From contig JAHJZX010000021.1 of NCBI GenBank assembly GCA_018826295.1, positions 62,001 to 126,000 of the forward strand: DNA of 64,000 bases. Direction: 5' to 3'. Positions 47,185 through 54,956 of the stretch are shown here, piece after piece. The stretch is from Gammaproteobacteria bacterium. Its GTDB lineage: Bacteria; Pseudomonadota; Gammaproteobacteria; Enterobacterales; Alteromonadaceae. Made by a program: the position numbers and the translations under genes. The notes beneath the pieces were generated by a model, which saw only the letters and a list, made by a program, of their open reading frames with translations, was not told the origin of the DNA and did not search any database. Position 1 is the stretch's first letter, and each line of letters begins with the position of its first letter.

Positions 47185-47589
47185 GTGCGTTTACCGGCAA
47201 GAGTTCAGACAGGTTTTACGTTAATTGAATTATTGATCGTTATGGTGATTTTAGGTTTGTTGGCCTCGTTGGTCGCGCCTACCATGTTTTCAAAAGTTGA
47301 CTCGTCAAAACGTAATACAGCCGTTGCGCAAATGCAAATGTTGGCAACATCTTTAGACGCGTTTCGCCTTGATGTCGGTAAATATCCGGATAACCTGGAT
47401 GAGCTACTACGTTCTGACAGACGCGGTTGGGATGGCCCCTATTTACCAAGAGAATTACCACTGGATCCTTGGGGCACACCTTACGTATATCGTTTCCCTG
47501 GGCAAGATACAGCCTATGACTTGTTAAGCCTGGGTGCAGATGGCCAGGAAGGTGGCGAAGAAGACAATGCTGACATTATCAACCGATAG
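47185..47589 (+). CDS. gspG: Type II secretion-like major pseudopilin (GspG)
   Basis: The 134-residue protein has a prepilin leader ending at Gly10 and a mature start FTLIELLIVMVILG with Glu at +5, then the pseudopilin body DVGKYPDNLDELL, GWDGPYLPRELPLDPWGTPYVYRFP and DLLSLGADGQEGGEEDNADI, which is the calcium-binding GspG C-terminus. It forms the helical pseudopilus that pushes substrates through the secretin. The GTG is preceded by a perfect AGGAGG ribosome-binding site at 47174-47179, showing high translation. It is the first gene of an eleven-gene operon and overlaps gspE by 23 nt. No prepilin peptidase gene is present, so PilD would be needed from elsewhere. Confidence 0.93.
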   Translation: MRLPARVQTGFTLIELLIVMVILGLLASLVAPTMFSKVDSSKRNTAVAQMQMLATSLDAFRLDVGKYPDNLDELLRSDRRGWDGPYLPRELPLDPWGTPYVYRFPGQDTAYDLLSLGADGQEGGEEDNADIINR

Positions 47590-49288
47590 TCAGGTCTCAA
47601 ATACTGTGCACAAAGTCCAACTAGCTAAGCCCGCGGGGATCGCCGAGCATATTTTAAGCTTGGCGCTGGTGTCTGATGTGCAGTTAAAACGGGCACTGGA
47701 CTATCAAAAGCAACTTGGCGGCAGAATCGAGCATATCCTGGTAAACCTGGGGATAGTGCAAAAAGATGACCTGGTCGATATCTACGCTTCCTATCTGAAA
47801 TTGCCGGTATTTGAATCCTTAACCGAGCAATCTGAATTGCCGGTAGAGTTTCTGCATAGTTTTGATTTAGATGCCAGCTTTAAAGCTGGAGCTCTGCCGT
47901 TTTCTCTGGATAGTGCAGAGTTGCACCTGGCGGTTACTGATCCTTTCGATTTGGCGGTATACAGTTTGTGGCCGGCGTCAGAGCATAATCTGGCTATACA
48001 TCTATGCAAACAATCTCAGTTAGATGCGCTACGGGCGCAGTTACTGGCAAAAAAGTTATCTGAACAACATCAAACCCATGACTCCGGATCCGAACTGGAA
48101 CGGCTACGTGAGCTGGCTTTTGGCGCGCCGACAGTTAATCTGGTAAATAGCCTAATAGTACGCGGTATTAAAATGCGTGCTTCAGATATGCACATCGAGC
48201 CACTAAATGGCCGTTATAGGGTGCGATACCGGGTTGATGGCATCTTACATTTAAGCGACACCATACCACTGGATTTACAGTTAGGCGTTGTGTCGCGGAT
48301 TAAAATTCTGGCGGGTATGGACATTGCCGAGCGGCGTAAGCCACAAGATGGCAAAATAGAAACAAGTGTTGCCGGTAAAGAGTTAGATATACGTGTATCG
48401 TCGTTACCATTGGGTGAAGGCGAAAGCATGGTAATGCGTTTCCTATTAAAAGAATCGGTAAATTTTTCTCTTGAATCAATTGGTTATGAACCAGACTTAA
48501 TTGAGCTGATCAACCAGGATTTAAAGCGCACTACCGGCGTTATTTTAATGACCGGCCCGACCGGCTCAGGTAAAACCACCAGTCTGTATTCGTTTTTAGC
48601 CAAACTTAACCAGCCATCAGTAAAAATAATAACGCTGGAAGATCCGATAGAATATCAACTATCCGGTATTAATCAGGTGCAGGTAAATAGTGAAATTGGC
48701 TTTGATTTTTCGCGCGGTTTACGCAGTATCGTGCGACAAGACCCTGACATTATTATGGTGGGCGAAATTCGGGATCAGGAGACGGCCCGCATTGCGATGC
48801 AATCATCACTTACCGGCCACCTGGTGTTTAGTACCGTGCACACTAACGATGCACCAACCACTTTTACCCGTCTTATAGATCTGGGCGTAGAAGAGTTCTT
48901 GCTAAATGCTTCAGTTATTTCTGTCATGGCGCAGCGTCTGGTGCGAACTGTGTGCCAGCACTGTAAAGTACCTGATGAAAACACGGGGCTAATCATTCAG
49001 CATCCAGAAGTACAACAAATGCTTAGTACCCTAAATGCCGAGCCACAAATCTGTGTCGGTAAAGGCTGTGAGCGCTGTGGCGGTACCGGTTACCTGGGGC
49101 GGGTGGCGATTTTAGAATATTTACCAAACGATTATGAAATTCAATCCTTTGCTAAAGATCAGCAGTTTCTGCAGTCCGTCCGCGAATACCGCCAGCGCAA
49201 AGGCTTACGAACTCTGAAGCAGGACGGTCTGTTAAAAGTGTTGCGGGGCATTACTACTTTTGACGAAGTCATGCGGGTAGCAGGCTAA
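47567..49288 (+). CDS. gspE: Type II secretion-like assembly ATPase (GspE)
   Basis: The 573-residue ATPase has an N-terminal MshEN/GspE_N domain (about 20-170), the central domain with MHIEP, the Walker A GPTGSGKTTSLY, the Asp box with LEDPIEYQL, Walker B DPDIIMVGEIRD, the His box STVHTNDAPTT and a zinc-binding C-terminal segment (CQHC ... CERCGGTGY). It powers pseudopilus assembly on the cytoplasmic face of the platform protein. The ATG at 47567 with GAAGAAG upstream is preferred to a GTG at 47534. Its stop shares a base with the gspF start. Confidence 0.95.
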   Translation: MLTLSTDSQVSNTVHKVQLAKPAGIAEHILSLALVSDVQLKRALDYQKQLGGRIEHILVNLGIVQKDDLVDIYASYLKLPVFESLTEQSELPVEFLHSFDLDASFKAGALPFSLDSAELHLAVTDPFDLAVYSLWPASEHNLAIHLCKQSQLDALRAQLLAKKLSEQHQTHDSGSELERLRELAFGAPTVNLVNSLIVRGIKMRASDMHIEPLNGRYRVRYRVDGILHLSDTIPLDLQLGVVSRIKILAGMDIAERRKPQDGKIETSVAGKELDIRVSSLPLGEGESMVMRFLLKESVNFSLESIGYEPDLIELINQDLKRTTGVILMTGPTGSGKTTSLYSFLAKLNQPSVKIITLEDPIEYQLSGINQVQVNSEIGFDFSRGLRSIVRQDPDIIMVGEIRDQETARIAMQSSLTGHLVFSTVHTNDAPTTFTRLIDLGVEEFLLNASVISVMAQRLVRTVCQHCKVPDENTGLIIQHPEVQQMLSTLNAEPQICVGKGCERCGGTGYLGRVAILEYLPNDYEIQSFAKDQQFLQSVREYRQRKGLRTLKQDGLLKVLRGITTFDEVMRVAG

Positions 49289-50478
49289 TGCTAAGCTGGG
49301 AATTCGAAGCCATTGACGGCCAGGGCTCGCGGGTTAAAGGCCGTATCAGAGCCTTATCTGAGGCCGAAGCGTTGGCGATGGTTATTGCAAAGCAGCTATC
49401 GCCACTGCAGGTTAAACAGCTTAAACCGGATGCAGGTATATTCAATAGCATATCTGCAGCCGACTTAGAGCAACTGACAACGGAGCTATCGCTGCTACTG
49501 CGCAACGGCGTACAGCTGGACAGAGCGCTGGATATGATGTCACAGGCCAACCCCAATCCGGTAGCCGCTGAGATGCTGGGCGCAATGACCGAGCAAGTTC
49601 GAGGGGGTAACCCGCTGCATACTGCCTTTGCGCAGTTTCCGCGTTACTTCAATACCCTATACTGTGAAATGGTGCGCATTGGTGAAGAGTCCGGCCAGTT
49701 AGCGGTGACGCTGGAACGGCTGGGCCACAACCAAAAGTTTCAAAATGATCTAAAAGGCAAAGTTAACCAGGCGATGATTTATCCGGCATTTATCTTTGCA
49801 GTATGTCTGGTGGCTTTATTTGCTATTTTCAATTTTATTGTGCCAAGCATGGAAGGCTTGTTTGCCAATATGAAGGATATACCAGCGTATACTGCATTTT
49901 TGCTCGATAGCAGTGCCTGGATGCGACAAAATCAGTTAACGCTACTGATATTTGTCGCCGGTTTGATATTGCTCATTATGACGTCCTGGCGTAAGCCTTG
50001 GTTTCAAAGTCTGCTTTCATCAGTATTAAGGCGTACTCCACTCATTAAAAATGGCTTGCTGTTAAGTGAACGTATCCGTTTTATTTCAGCGATGCAGTTA
50101 ATGCTGCAAAGTGGTCTGCCGCTGGCTCAGGCGTTAGGTTTCTCAGTGGCCATCGCCAACGATAATAAAATCCAGGGCCAGTTAAAGCGCGTTAGAGATG
50201 AAGTATCTCAGGGTAAAATGTTGTCAGACTCACTAGCGGCAACCGACATTCTTGAACCTGTTATGCTGTCGCTGGTAAAAGTAGGTGAAGAGGGCGGTAA
50301 TCTTGACGTGGTATTTGGCGAAATGAGCGAGCGGGCGCGCTGGCGTTTTGAACAATGGGCAATGAAACTAACCAGTATGTTAGAGCCACTGTTGATTATC
50401 GTCATGGGCGGCTTAGTCGGCTCAGTAGTCGTCACCATGTTACTGAGTATAGTGTCAACGTCCGATGTACCTTTCTAA
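49288..50478 (+). CDS. gspF: Type II secretion-like inner-membrane platform protein (GspF)
   Basis: The 396-residue protein has two GspF/PilC repeats, each with a cytoplasmic helical bundle and membrane helices. The first contains LLLRNGVQLDRALDMM and RIGEESGQLAVTLERL, the second MLQSGLPLAQALGFS and VGEEGGNLDVVFGEM. Transmembrane helices are near 168-190, 215-235 and 365-390. It couples GspE to the pseudopilus. Its translation start shares one base with the gspE stop (TAATG). Confidence 0.94.
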   Translation: MLSWEFEAIDGQGSRVKGRIRALSEAEALAMVIAKQLSPLQVKQLKPDAGIFNSISAADLEQLTTELSLLLRNGVQLDRALDMMSQANPNPVAAEMLGAMTEQVRGGNPLHTAFAQFPRYFNTLYCEMVRIGEESGQLAVTLERLGHNQKFQNDLKGKVNQAMIYPAFIFAVCLVALFAIFNFIVPSMEGLFANMKDIPAYTAFLLDSSAWMRQNQLTLLIFVAGLILLIMTSWRKPWFQSLLSSVLRRTPLIKNGLLLSERIRFISAMQLMLQSGLPLAQALGFSVAIANDNKIQGQLKRVRDEVSQGKMLSDSLAATDILEPVMLSLVKVGEEGGNLDVVFGEMSERARWRFEQWAMKLTSMLEPLLIIVMGGLVGSVVVTMLLSIVSTSDVPF

Positions 50479-50872
50479 AGCTAAAGGCTTTACCCTTATC
50501 GAATTGTTGGTTGTGATGGTGCTGATGTCACTAAGCCTGAGCATTGTATTACCCATAACGGTAAATCAGGTTGATGCAGCGCGCCAACGCGCCGAGCGCC
50601 AGCTCTGTGCGATGTTTTTTCAGCAGGTACATAACAGTAGCTTCTTTTTAGCCCGTCCTATTGAAGTTACTGCAAGCGGCAGGATGCTAACCGCCACCGC
50701 CAAAGATTACCAAAAGCAGTTGGCGCTTGAATACACCGCCTTTACCGAGCAGACAGTTATTATTATGCCCGGTGGTTTGGCAGAACCCTTATCTTTAAAG
50801 GCTTATATTAATGAAAAAGCCTGGCAACTGGTAATAGATAATGAACAAGCAGCATGGTCTGACGCTGATTGA
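50465..50872 (+). CDS. gspH: Minor pseudopilin (GspH-like)
   Basis: The 135-residue protein has a prepilin leader cleaved after Gly8, mature FTLIELLVVMVLMSLSL with Glu at +5, and a short beta domain with GRMLTATAKDYQKQL. The conserved pseudopilin N-helix gives its class; the H assignment rests on position and length. The start overlaps gspF by 14 nt. It and the next two pseudopilins would form the tip of the pseudopilus with GspK. Confidence 0.78.
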   Translation: MYLSKAKGFTLIELLVVMVLMSLSLSIVLPITVNQVDAARQRAERQLCAMFFQQVHNSSFFLARPIEVTASGRMLTATAKDYQKQLALEYTAFTEQTVIIMPGGLAEPLSLKAYINEKAWQLVIDNEQAAWSDAD

Positions 50873-51245
50873 AGTGCTGATAGCGTCAATCATTTTGTTT
50901 ATGACATTAGGGTTAGTGGCAGTGGTGTTTCAACAAAACTTTGCAACCCAGATTCAGGCAGGCAAGTACATAACGTCACTGGCTGATTACAATTCGTTGC
51001 AGGCGCAAATTCGGTATGAACTAGAGCAGGGCCGTGTTAAAGGCAGCATAACCACTGCCAATAGTAACTACAGTTGGGAAGCGAAAAAGCTTAAGCAAGG
51101 TCCTGAGTTATTGGGGTTTAGCCCCGAAACCGGCAATGCTGAAACGGCAATAGGCGTATTAACCTTATTTAATGTCATTGTCAGCAATGAATCCGCATTA
51201 ACCTATGAGTTCAGGCAAACTATATGGCAAATCAGCGCGGACTAA
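50841..51245 (+). CDS. gspI: Minor pseudopilin (GspI-like)
   Basis: The 134-residue protein has a very short leader (cleavage after Gly6) and a mature N-helix LTLIEVLIASIILFMTLGL with Glu at +5, typical of GspI. Its start lies 32 nt inside the end of gspH in another frame, so the genes are translationally coupled. Known partners are J and K at the pseudopilus tip. The C-terminal domain is not well conserved. Confidence 0.82.
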   Translation: MNKQHGLTLIEVLIASIILFMTLGLVAVVFQQNFATQIQAGKYITSLADYNSLQAQIRYELEQGRVKGSITTANSNYSWEAKKLKQGPELLGFSPETGNAETAIGVLTLFNVIVSNESALTYEFRQTIWQISAD

Positions 51246-51916
51246 CCTTGTTAGAAATGCTTATCGCAACACTGATCTTAACCGCGGTGTTGTCTTTGGC
51301 CAGTAGTGCTTACTCGTATTACGTAGCGGGTTTTAATAAATCACAAGACCGTATTGCATTGCAGTTGCGACAAGCCAAAGCTGACCTTTCCTGGCAGGAA
51401 CAACTATCAGCAGCATTTGACTACAACATTAAAATCGATCGATACAACTACAAGCCCTGGTTTAAAGGTGGCAATGACAGTCTGTCCTGGGTGGCTACCA
51501 CCAGTATGCAGCAGCCTGGCAAAGCAGCTGTCGCCTGGTTGGGCGTGAAAGATAATAGCTTAATGTATTGTGAGCGCTTACTAGAGCAGGCGTTATTTAC
51601 CCGGGCTGATTTACAACCAGAAACCTTATGCAACACCTATAGCAACAATATAAAGCCAGTTAGCAAAATGACTGTTCAGTACTACAGCTGGCCTACGTTA
51701 GCAGACCGGCAAAATGCTATGTCAGAATCTTACCCTGGCATGCAAATTCAACCGGCAGCCTGGTTTAACCAATTTGATAGCTTTGTAACCGGTGTTTTAC
51801 CGCTGTTTATCAAAATAAGCTTAGATACTGACGAAACTTCAGCCGAGTACTGGGTGCGGTTAGAAAACATCGATCTACAGCGTTTGGGTATTTTTATGAG
51901 TGAAAACAATGGTTAA
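51224..51916 (+). CDS. gspJ: Minor pseudopilin (GspJ-like)
   Basis: The 230-residue protein has a leader cleaved after Gly6 and mature LTLLEMLIATLILTAVLSL with Glu at +5. The extended beta-rich C-terminal domain and length of about 220 mature residues fit GspJ. It overlaps gspI by 22 nt. Two cysteines near residues 109 and 128 could form a disulfide. Confidence 0.8.
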   Translation: MANQRGLTLLEMLIATLILTAVLSLASSAYSYYVAGFNKSQDRIALQLRQAKADLSWQEQLSAAFDYNIKIDRYNYKPWFKGGNDSLSWVATTSMQQPGKAAVAWLGVKDNSLMYCERLLEQALFTRADLQPETLCNTYSNNIKPVSKMTVQYYSWPTLADRQNAMSESYPGMQIQPAAWFNQFDSFVTGVLPLFIKISLDTDETSAEYWVRLENIDLQRLGIFMSENNG

Positions 51917-52820
51917 TGCCGCAGCAAAGCATGGCTCACAGCGTGGCATTGCTCTGATAATGGTGCTGATGCTGGCCGCTGTTATCTCTACCGTTATTAC
52001 CGTATATCAGTATAAGAGCCGGGCAAATATCACTACGGCGCAACAGGCAAAAAATAACCTGCTGGCACGGGCTGCGGTCGAATCGGTAAAAGAAGAGCTG
52101 GTATTTGAACTAATGACTACTCCACTATGGGTAGAACGGCCAAACAAGGCCCGCATTGCTGAGCTTGGACTACCTGAGAGTTTTAATTTTTGGGGGCGTC
52201 CCTTCACATGGCAAAACGCGACCATTCAAATTTATGACACCTCTGGTATGATCTCGGTGCATCCGTTTGAACCCAGGGTATGGTTAAATTTTCTAACCAG
52301 TTTTAACGTAACAGAGCCTGACCATGTGGTTGCCGCATTGCAGGATTGGTTCGACGAAGACGATTTTTTACACCTCAATGGCGCAGAAAAACAAGATTAT
52401 GCGCAAGAGGGTTTACCCAGAAATGGTTTGCCACAAACTGCAGACGAATTGGCGCTGGTAAAAGGGCTGGATAAAGACTGGCAACGCCTTGCACCCTATA
52501 TTACTTTCCTTGGCTCCTCTGTGATAAACTTCGATTTTTCGCCTGCTGGATTATTACCTACTTTGCTGGGGGATTACCGGGCTGAACAGTTTATCGCTAT
52601 TCGTGACGGTGCTGAGCCAGATGCAACTAATGATCTGATGATCGAACGGGCAGAAGAAATGGCTGTCTATTTAAGCCGCAGGCTAAAAATAACAATTGAT
52701 ATCACAATAGAAAATGCTGCTTACCGGCAGTCATTCGTATTAATTAAAAGCAATAGCGCTAAACGCGTAAGTTATATCGCGGAAAAACAGCCTGGGTATA
52801 TAGGAACTGAAACCAAGTGA
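51909..52820 (+). CDS. gspK: Minor pseudopilin tip protein (GspK-like)
   Basis: The protein is about 303 residues (306 from the alternative GTG at 51900). The leader ends QRG and the mature start IALIMVLMLAAVIS has Met in place of the usual Glu at +5, the hallmark of GspK. The large C-terminal domain contains WFDEDD, NGAEKQDYAQEG and NFDFSPAGLLPTLL, as in GspK alpha domains. It caps the pseudopilus. The start overlaps gspJ by 8 nt. Confidence 0.88.
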   Translation: MVNAAAKHGSQRGIALIMVLMLAAVISTVITVYQYKSRANITTAQQAKNNLLARAAVESVKEELVFELMTTPLWVERPNKARIAELGLPESFNFWGRPFTWQNATIQIYDTSGMISVHPFEPRVWLNFLTSFNVTEPDHVVAALQDWFDEDDFLHLNGAEKQDYAQEGLPRNGLPQTADELALVKGLDKDWQRLAPYITFLGSSVINFDFSPAGLLPTLLGDYRAEQFIAIRDGAEPDATNDLMIERAEEMAVYLSRRLKITIDITIENAAYRQSFVLIKSNSAKRVSYIAEKQPGYIGTETK

Positions 52821-53902
52821 AAGCATTAACCCAAGTGTTCCAAAGGCCGGTATGGCTGGATAATACATTAAAAGGTACAGCACCTTCATTAAAGCAACGT
52901 CAACCTATGTTGGTGTTGCCCAAAGAGCATTACTCTGAGTTTCAACGTAGCTACAAGGCTGCGTTAACCGATTTACCCAAACTTATCCGTAACGAACTAA
53001 AAGTGTTGTCTGCTGCCGGCAACAAAGCCATCTGGAAAGTGCAGGGAAATGATAATGGCCGTTATCAGGTATTGTTTGCTGTGATCCCGGCTTCAACCTT
53101 GTCGCTACTTGCTCCGGGCTGGTGTTTACTGATCCCGGAAACCTGGATACTTTACCGGCTGTTATCAAAGCGCACACTGTACAAAGTGCAGGCAGACACG
53201 CCGTACTGGGCCTGGCTTACCGAAGCCAATGTGCTACACCTTACTCAAATTCAGGGATTGATGGCTAATTCCGCCTTTTTTCTCGACGCTTTAGGTGAAA
53301 ATAGTGAGGGTGTCACTATTGAAGCCCTGTCATTAAAGCAGAAGTTACAACAGCAAAAACTGCCACTGAAATGGTGGGAACTGGCCGGTTGCTTAATATA
53401 CGTTGCGGCACAGCATACTAAACCAAATACCAACTACAAAAAACTGGCGATCTTTGCTGGCGCTGCAGCGACAGCCTATATGTTGGTGCTATCGTCATTC
53501 TTGGCATGGCAGGAGTCAAGTTTGCAAGCCAGCGTGCAGCAGTTGCAGGCCGAAGCCAGTACCTTGTTTGATCAGCAGCAGGCATTGGATAAAAAGGCCG
53601 ATGTAATAGCTCAGTATCATGCGCTTTACCAACGTTTTCCCGCTTCTGGCATCATACTTCATCAGTTAAGCAGCCAACTGACAGAAGATATTGTGTTGGA
53701 GAACATCCAGCTAAGCGGGCCATTAATGCAAATTCGTGGTGTATCTACCTCAGCTATAAATGTGTTGGCCAAGTTAACCGGCGACAGCACCTGGAAAGAG
53801 GTAAAGTTTGATCGCAATATCCAAAAAGTAAGTAACGGCGAAAGCTTTACCATTAGTCTGGTTTTTAACGACGACAAAGCAGGAGCCGGTAATGAAGAAT
53901 AA
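52817..53902 (+). CDS. gspL: GspL/PilN-like inner-membrane protein
   Basis: The 361-residue protein has a cytoplasmic part (about 1-212) that is poorly conserved, a single transmembrane helix at about 214-236 (IFAGAAATAYMLVLSSFLAW), then a coiled-coil and ferredoxin-like periplasmic domain with LHQLSSQLTEDIVLENI. This is the GspL or PilN+PilM-like layout; the actin-like fold is not obvious, so the family call rests on topology and position. The GTG start overlaps the gspK stop by 4 nt. Confidence 0.7.
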   Translation: MKALTQVFQRPVWLDNTLKGTAPSLKQRQPMLVLPKEHYSEFQRSYKAALTDLPKLIRNELKVLSAAGNKAIWKVQGNDNGRYQVLFAVIPASTLSLLAPGWCLLIPETWILYRLLSKRTLYKVQADTPYWAWLTEANVLHLTQIQGLMANSAFFLDALGENSEGVTIEALSLKQKLQQQKLPLKWWELAGCLIYVAAQHTKPNTNYKKLAIFAGAAATAYMLVLSSFLAWQESSLQASVQQLQAEASTLFDQQQALDKKADVIAQYHALYQRFPASGIILHQLSSQLTEDIVLENIQLSGPLMQIRGVSTSAINVLAKLTGDSTWKEVKFDRNIQKVSNGESFTISLVFNDDKAGAGNEE

Positions 53903-54422
53903 GCCACTTTTACTGGCACTGCTGGCGATATTGCTGGTGGCGAAGTTTGTACTGGTGCCCTGGCTGGAGTGGGTAAGCCAGAAAACTGCCACGATAAATC
54001 AGTTAAAGCTTAGCGAAATGCGCTTGTCTAATGTGCAGCAACGCTCTGCACAATTATTGGCTCAGCAAAAAGCCATCGACGAAAACTATGCCAGCTTAGA
54101 GTCAGTTTGGTTAACGGTACCGCAAAGCCAACGTACTATTCAGATACTCAAACATCTGGAAACTGAAGCCAAACAGGCCAATGTAGAACTGAATGCCCGC
54201 AATACCGGTCAGGTTGATGAGCGCGATGCCATCACTATACCAGCTAGTGTTTTCGTCAGGGGAACTCCGCAAAATATATACCGTTTAATAGCGCAGTTAG
54301 AATCGGGTTCGCCGCGTATCTTGTTTTCCGGTGTTCGTTTGGTTAAAGCCAATGCTGCCGCCGGCGAAATTACCGGTACCCTGGATCTGTTGGTGCCATT
54401 GGCACCGGGAGACGTTAAATGA
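53892..54422 (+). CDS. gspM: GspM/PilO-like inner-membrane protein
   Basis: The 176-residue protein has a short N-terminus, one transmembrane helix at about 6-23, a coiled coil at about 35-65 and a periplasmic ferredoxin-like domain with FVRGTPQNIYRLIAQLESGSPRILFSGVRL. It pairs with the GspL-like protein to hold the platform. It overlaps its upstream gene by 11 nt, with AGGAG just before the ATG, and the downstream gene by 4 nt. Confidence 0.75.
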   Translation: MKNKPLLLALLAILLVAKFVLVPWLEWVSQKTATINQLKLSEMRLSNVQQRSAQLLAQQKAIDENYASLESVWLTVPQSQRTIQILKHLETEAKQANVELNARNTGQVDERDAITIPASVFVRGTPQNIYRLIAQLESGSPRILFSGVRLVKANAAAGEITGTLDLLVPLAPGDVK

Positions 54423-54922
54423 TAAATCAGTTAAGCCGGCAAGAAAAAATGCTGTACGCAGTGGTGGTGCTGGCGTTAATCAGCCATTTTGTCGCCACAC
54501 TTCGGCAAACCTATGTTAAACCGCTTACTGCACGCAAGGTAGAGAGCAGTGTTGCTACACCCATGCCACAGCGCAGCGTGGCGGAACAGCAAACCAGCAG
54601 TGAGGCATTCAGCAACTTATTTGGTGTAAAGCCGCAAACGCCGCAGCAGGACGAGCAACAGCCTAAAGCGCCTGAAACGCTAATAGATATGCAACCTAAG
54701 TTACTGGCTATAGACGCAGTAGATGGCAAACTGACAGCCAGGCTTTGGTTGAATAATATGCAGGGCTCTAAATTGTTATCGGCATCGGTTGGTGATGCGA
54801 TGCACAGTTATACCCTGAGTGCATTGTCGTCATCAACAGCAGAATTTACGCATAACGCCCAACCAGATGAGCAGCCACTGCCAGCAATAAAACTGCAGTT
54901 GTTTAAAGCCCGGTCTGAGTAA
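54419..54922 (+). CDS. gspC: GspC-like inner-membrane protein without PDZ domain
   Basis: The 167-residue protein has one transmembrane helix at about 12-29, a Gln/Pro-rich linker, and a homology-region-like domain at about 90-160 (LLAIDAVDGKLTARLWLNN, VGDAMHSYTLSAL) that binds the secretin N0 domain in GspC. It lacks the C-terminal PDZ or coiled-coil domain of standard GspC (about 270-300 residues), so substrate recognition must reside elsewhere. The position next to the secretin supports the assignment. The start overlaps gspM by 4 nt. Confidence 0.68.
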   Translation: MINQLSRQEKMLYAVVVLALISHFVATLRQTYVKPLTARKVESSVATPMPQRSVAEQQTSSEAFSNLFGVKPQTPQQDEQQPKAPETLIDMQPKLLAIDAVDGKLTARLWLNNMQGSKLLSASVGDAMHSYTLSALSSSTAEFTHNAQPDEQPLPAIKLQLFKARSE

Positions 54923-54956
54923 TGTTTCACTCTTTTATTTACAGGCATAGTAATTA

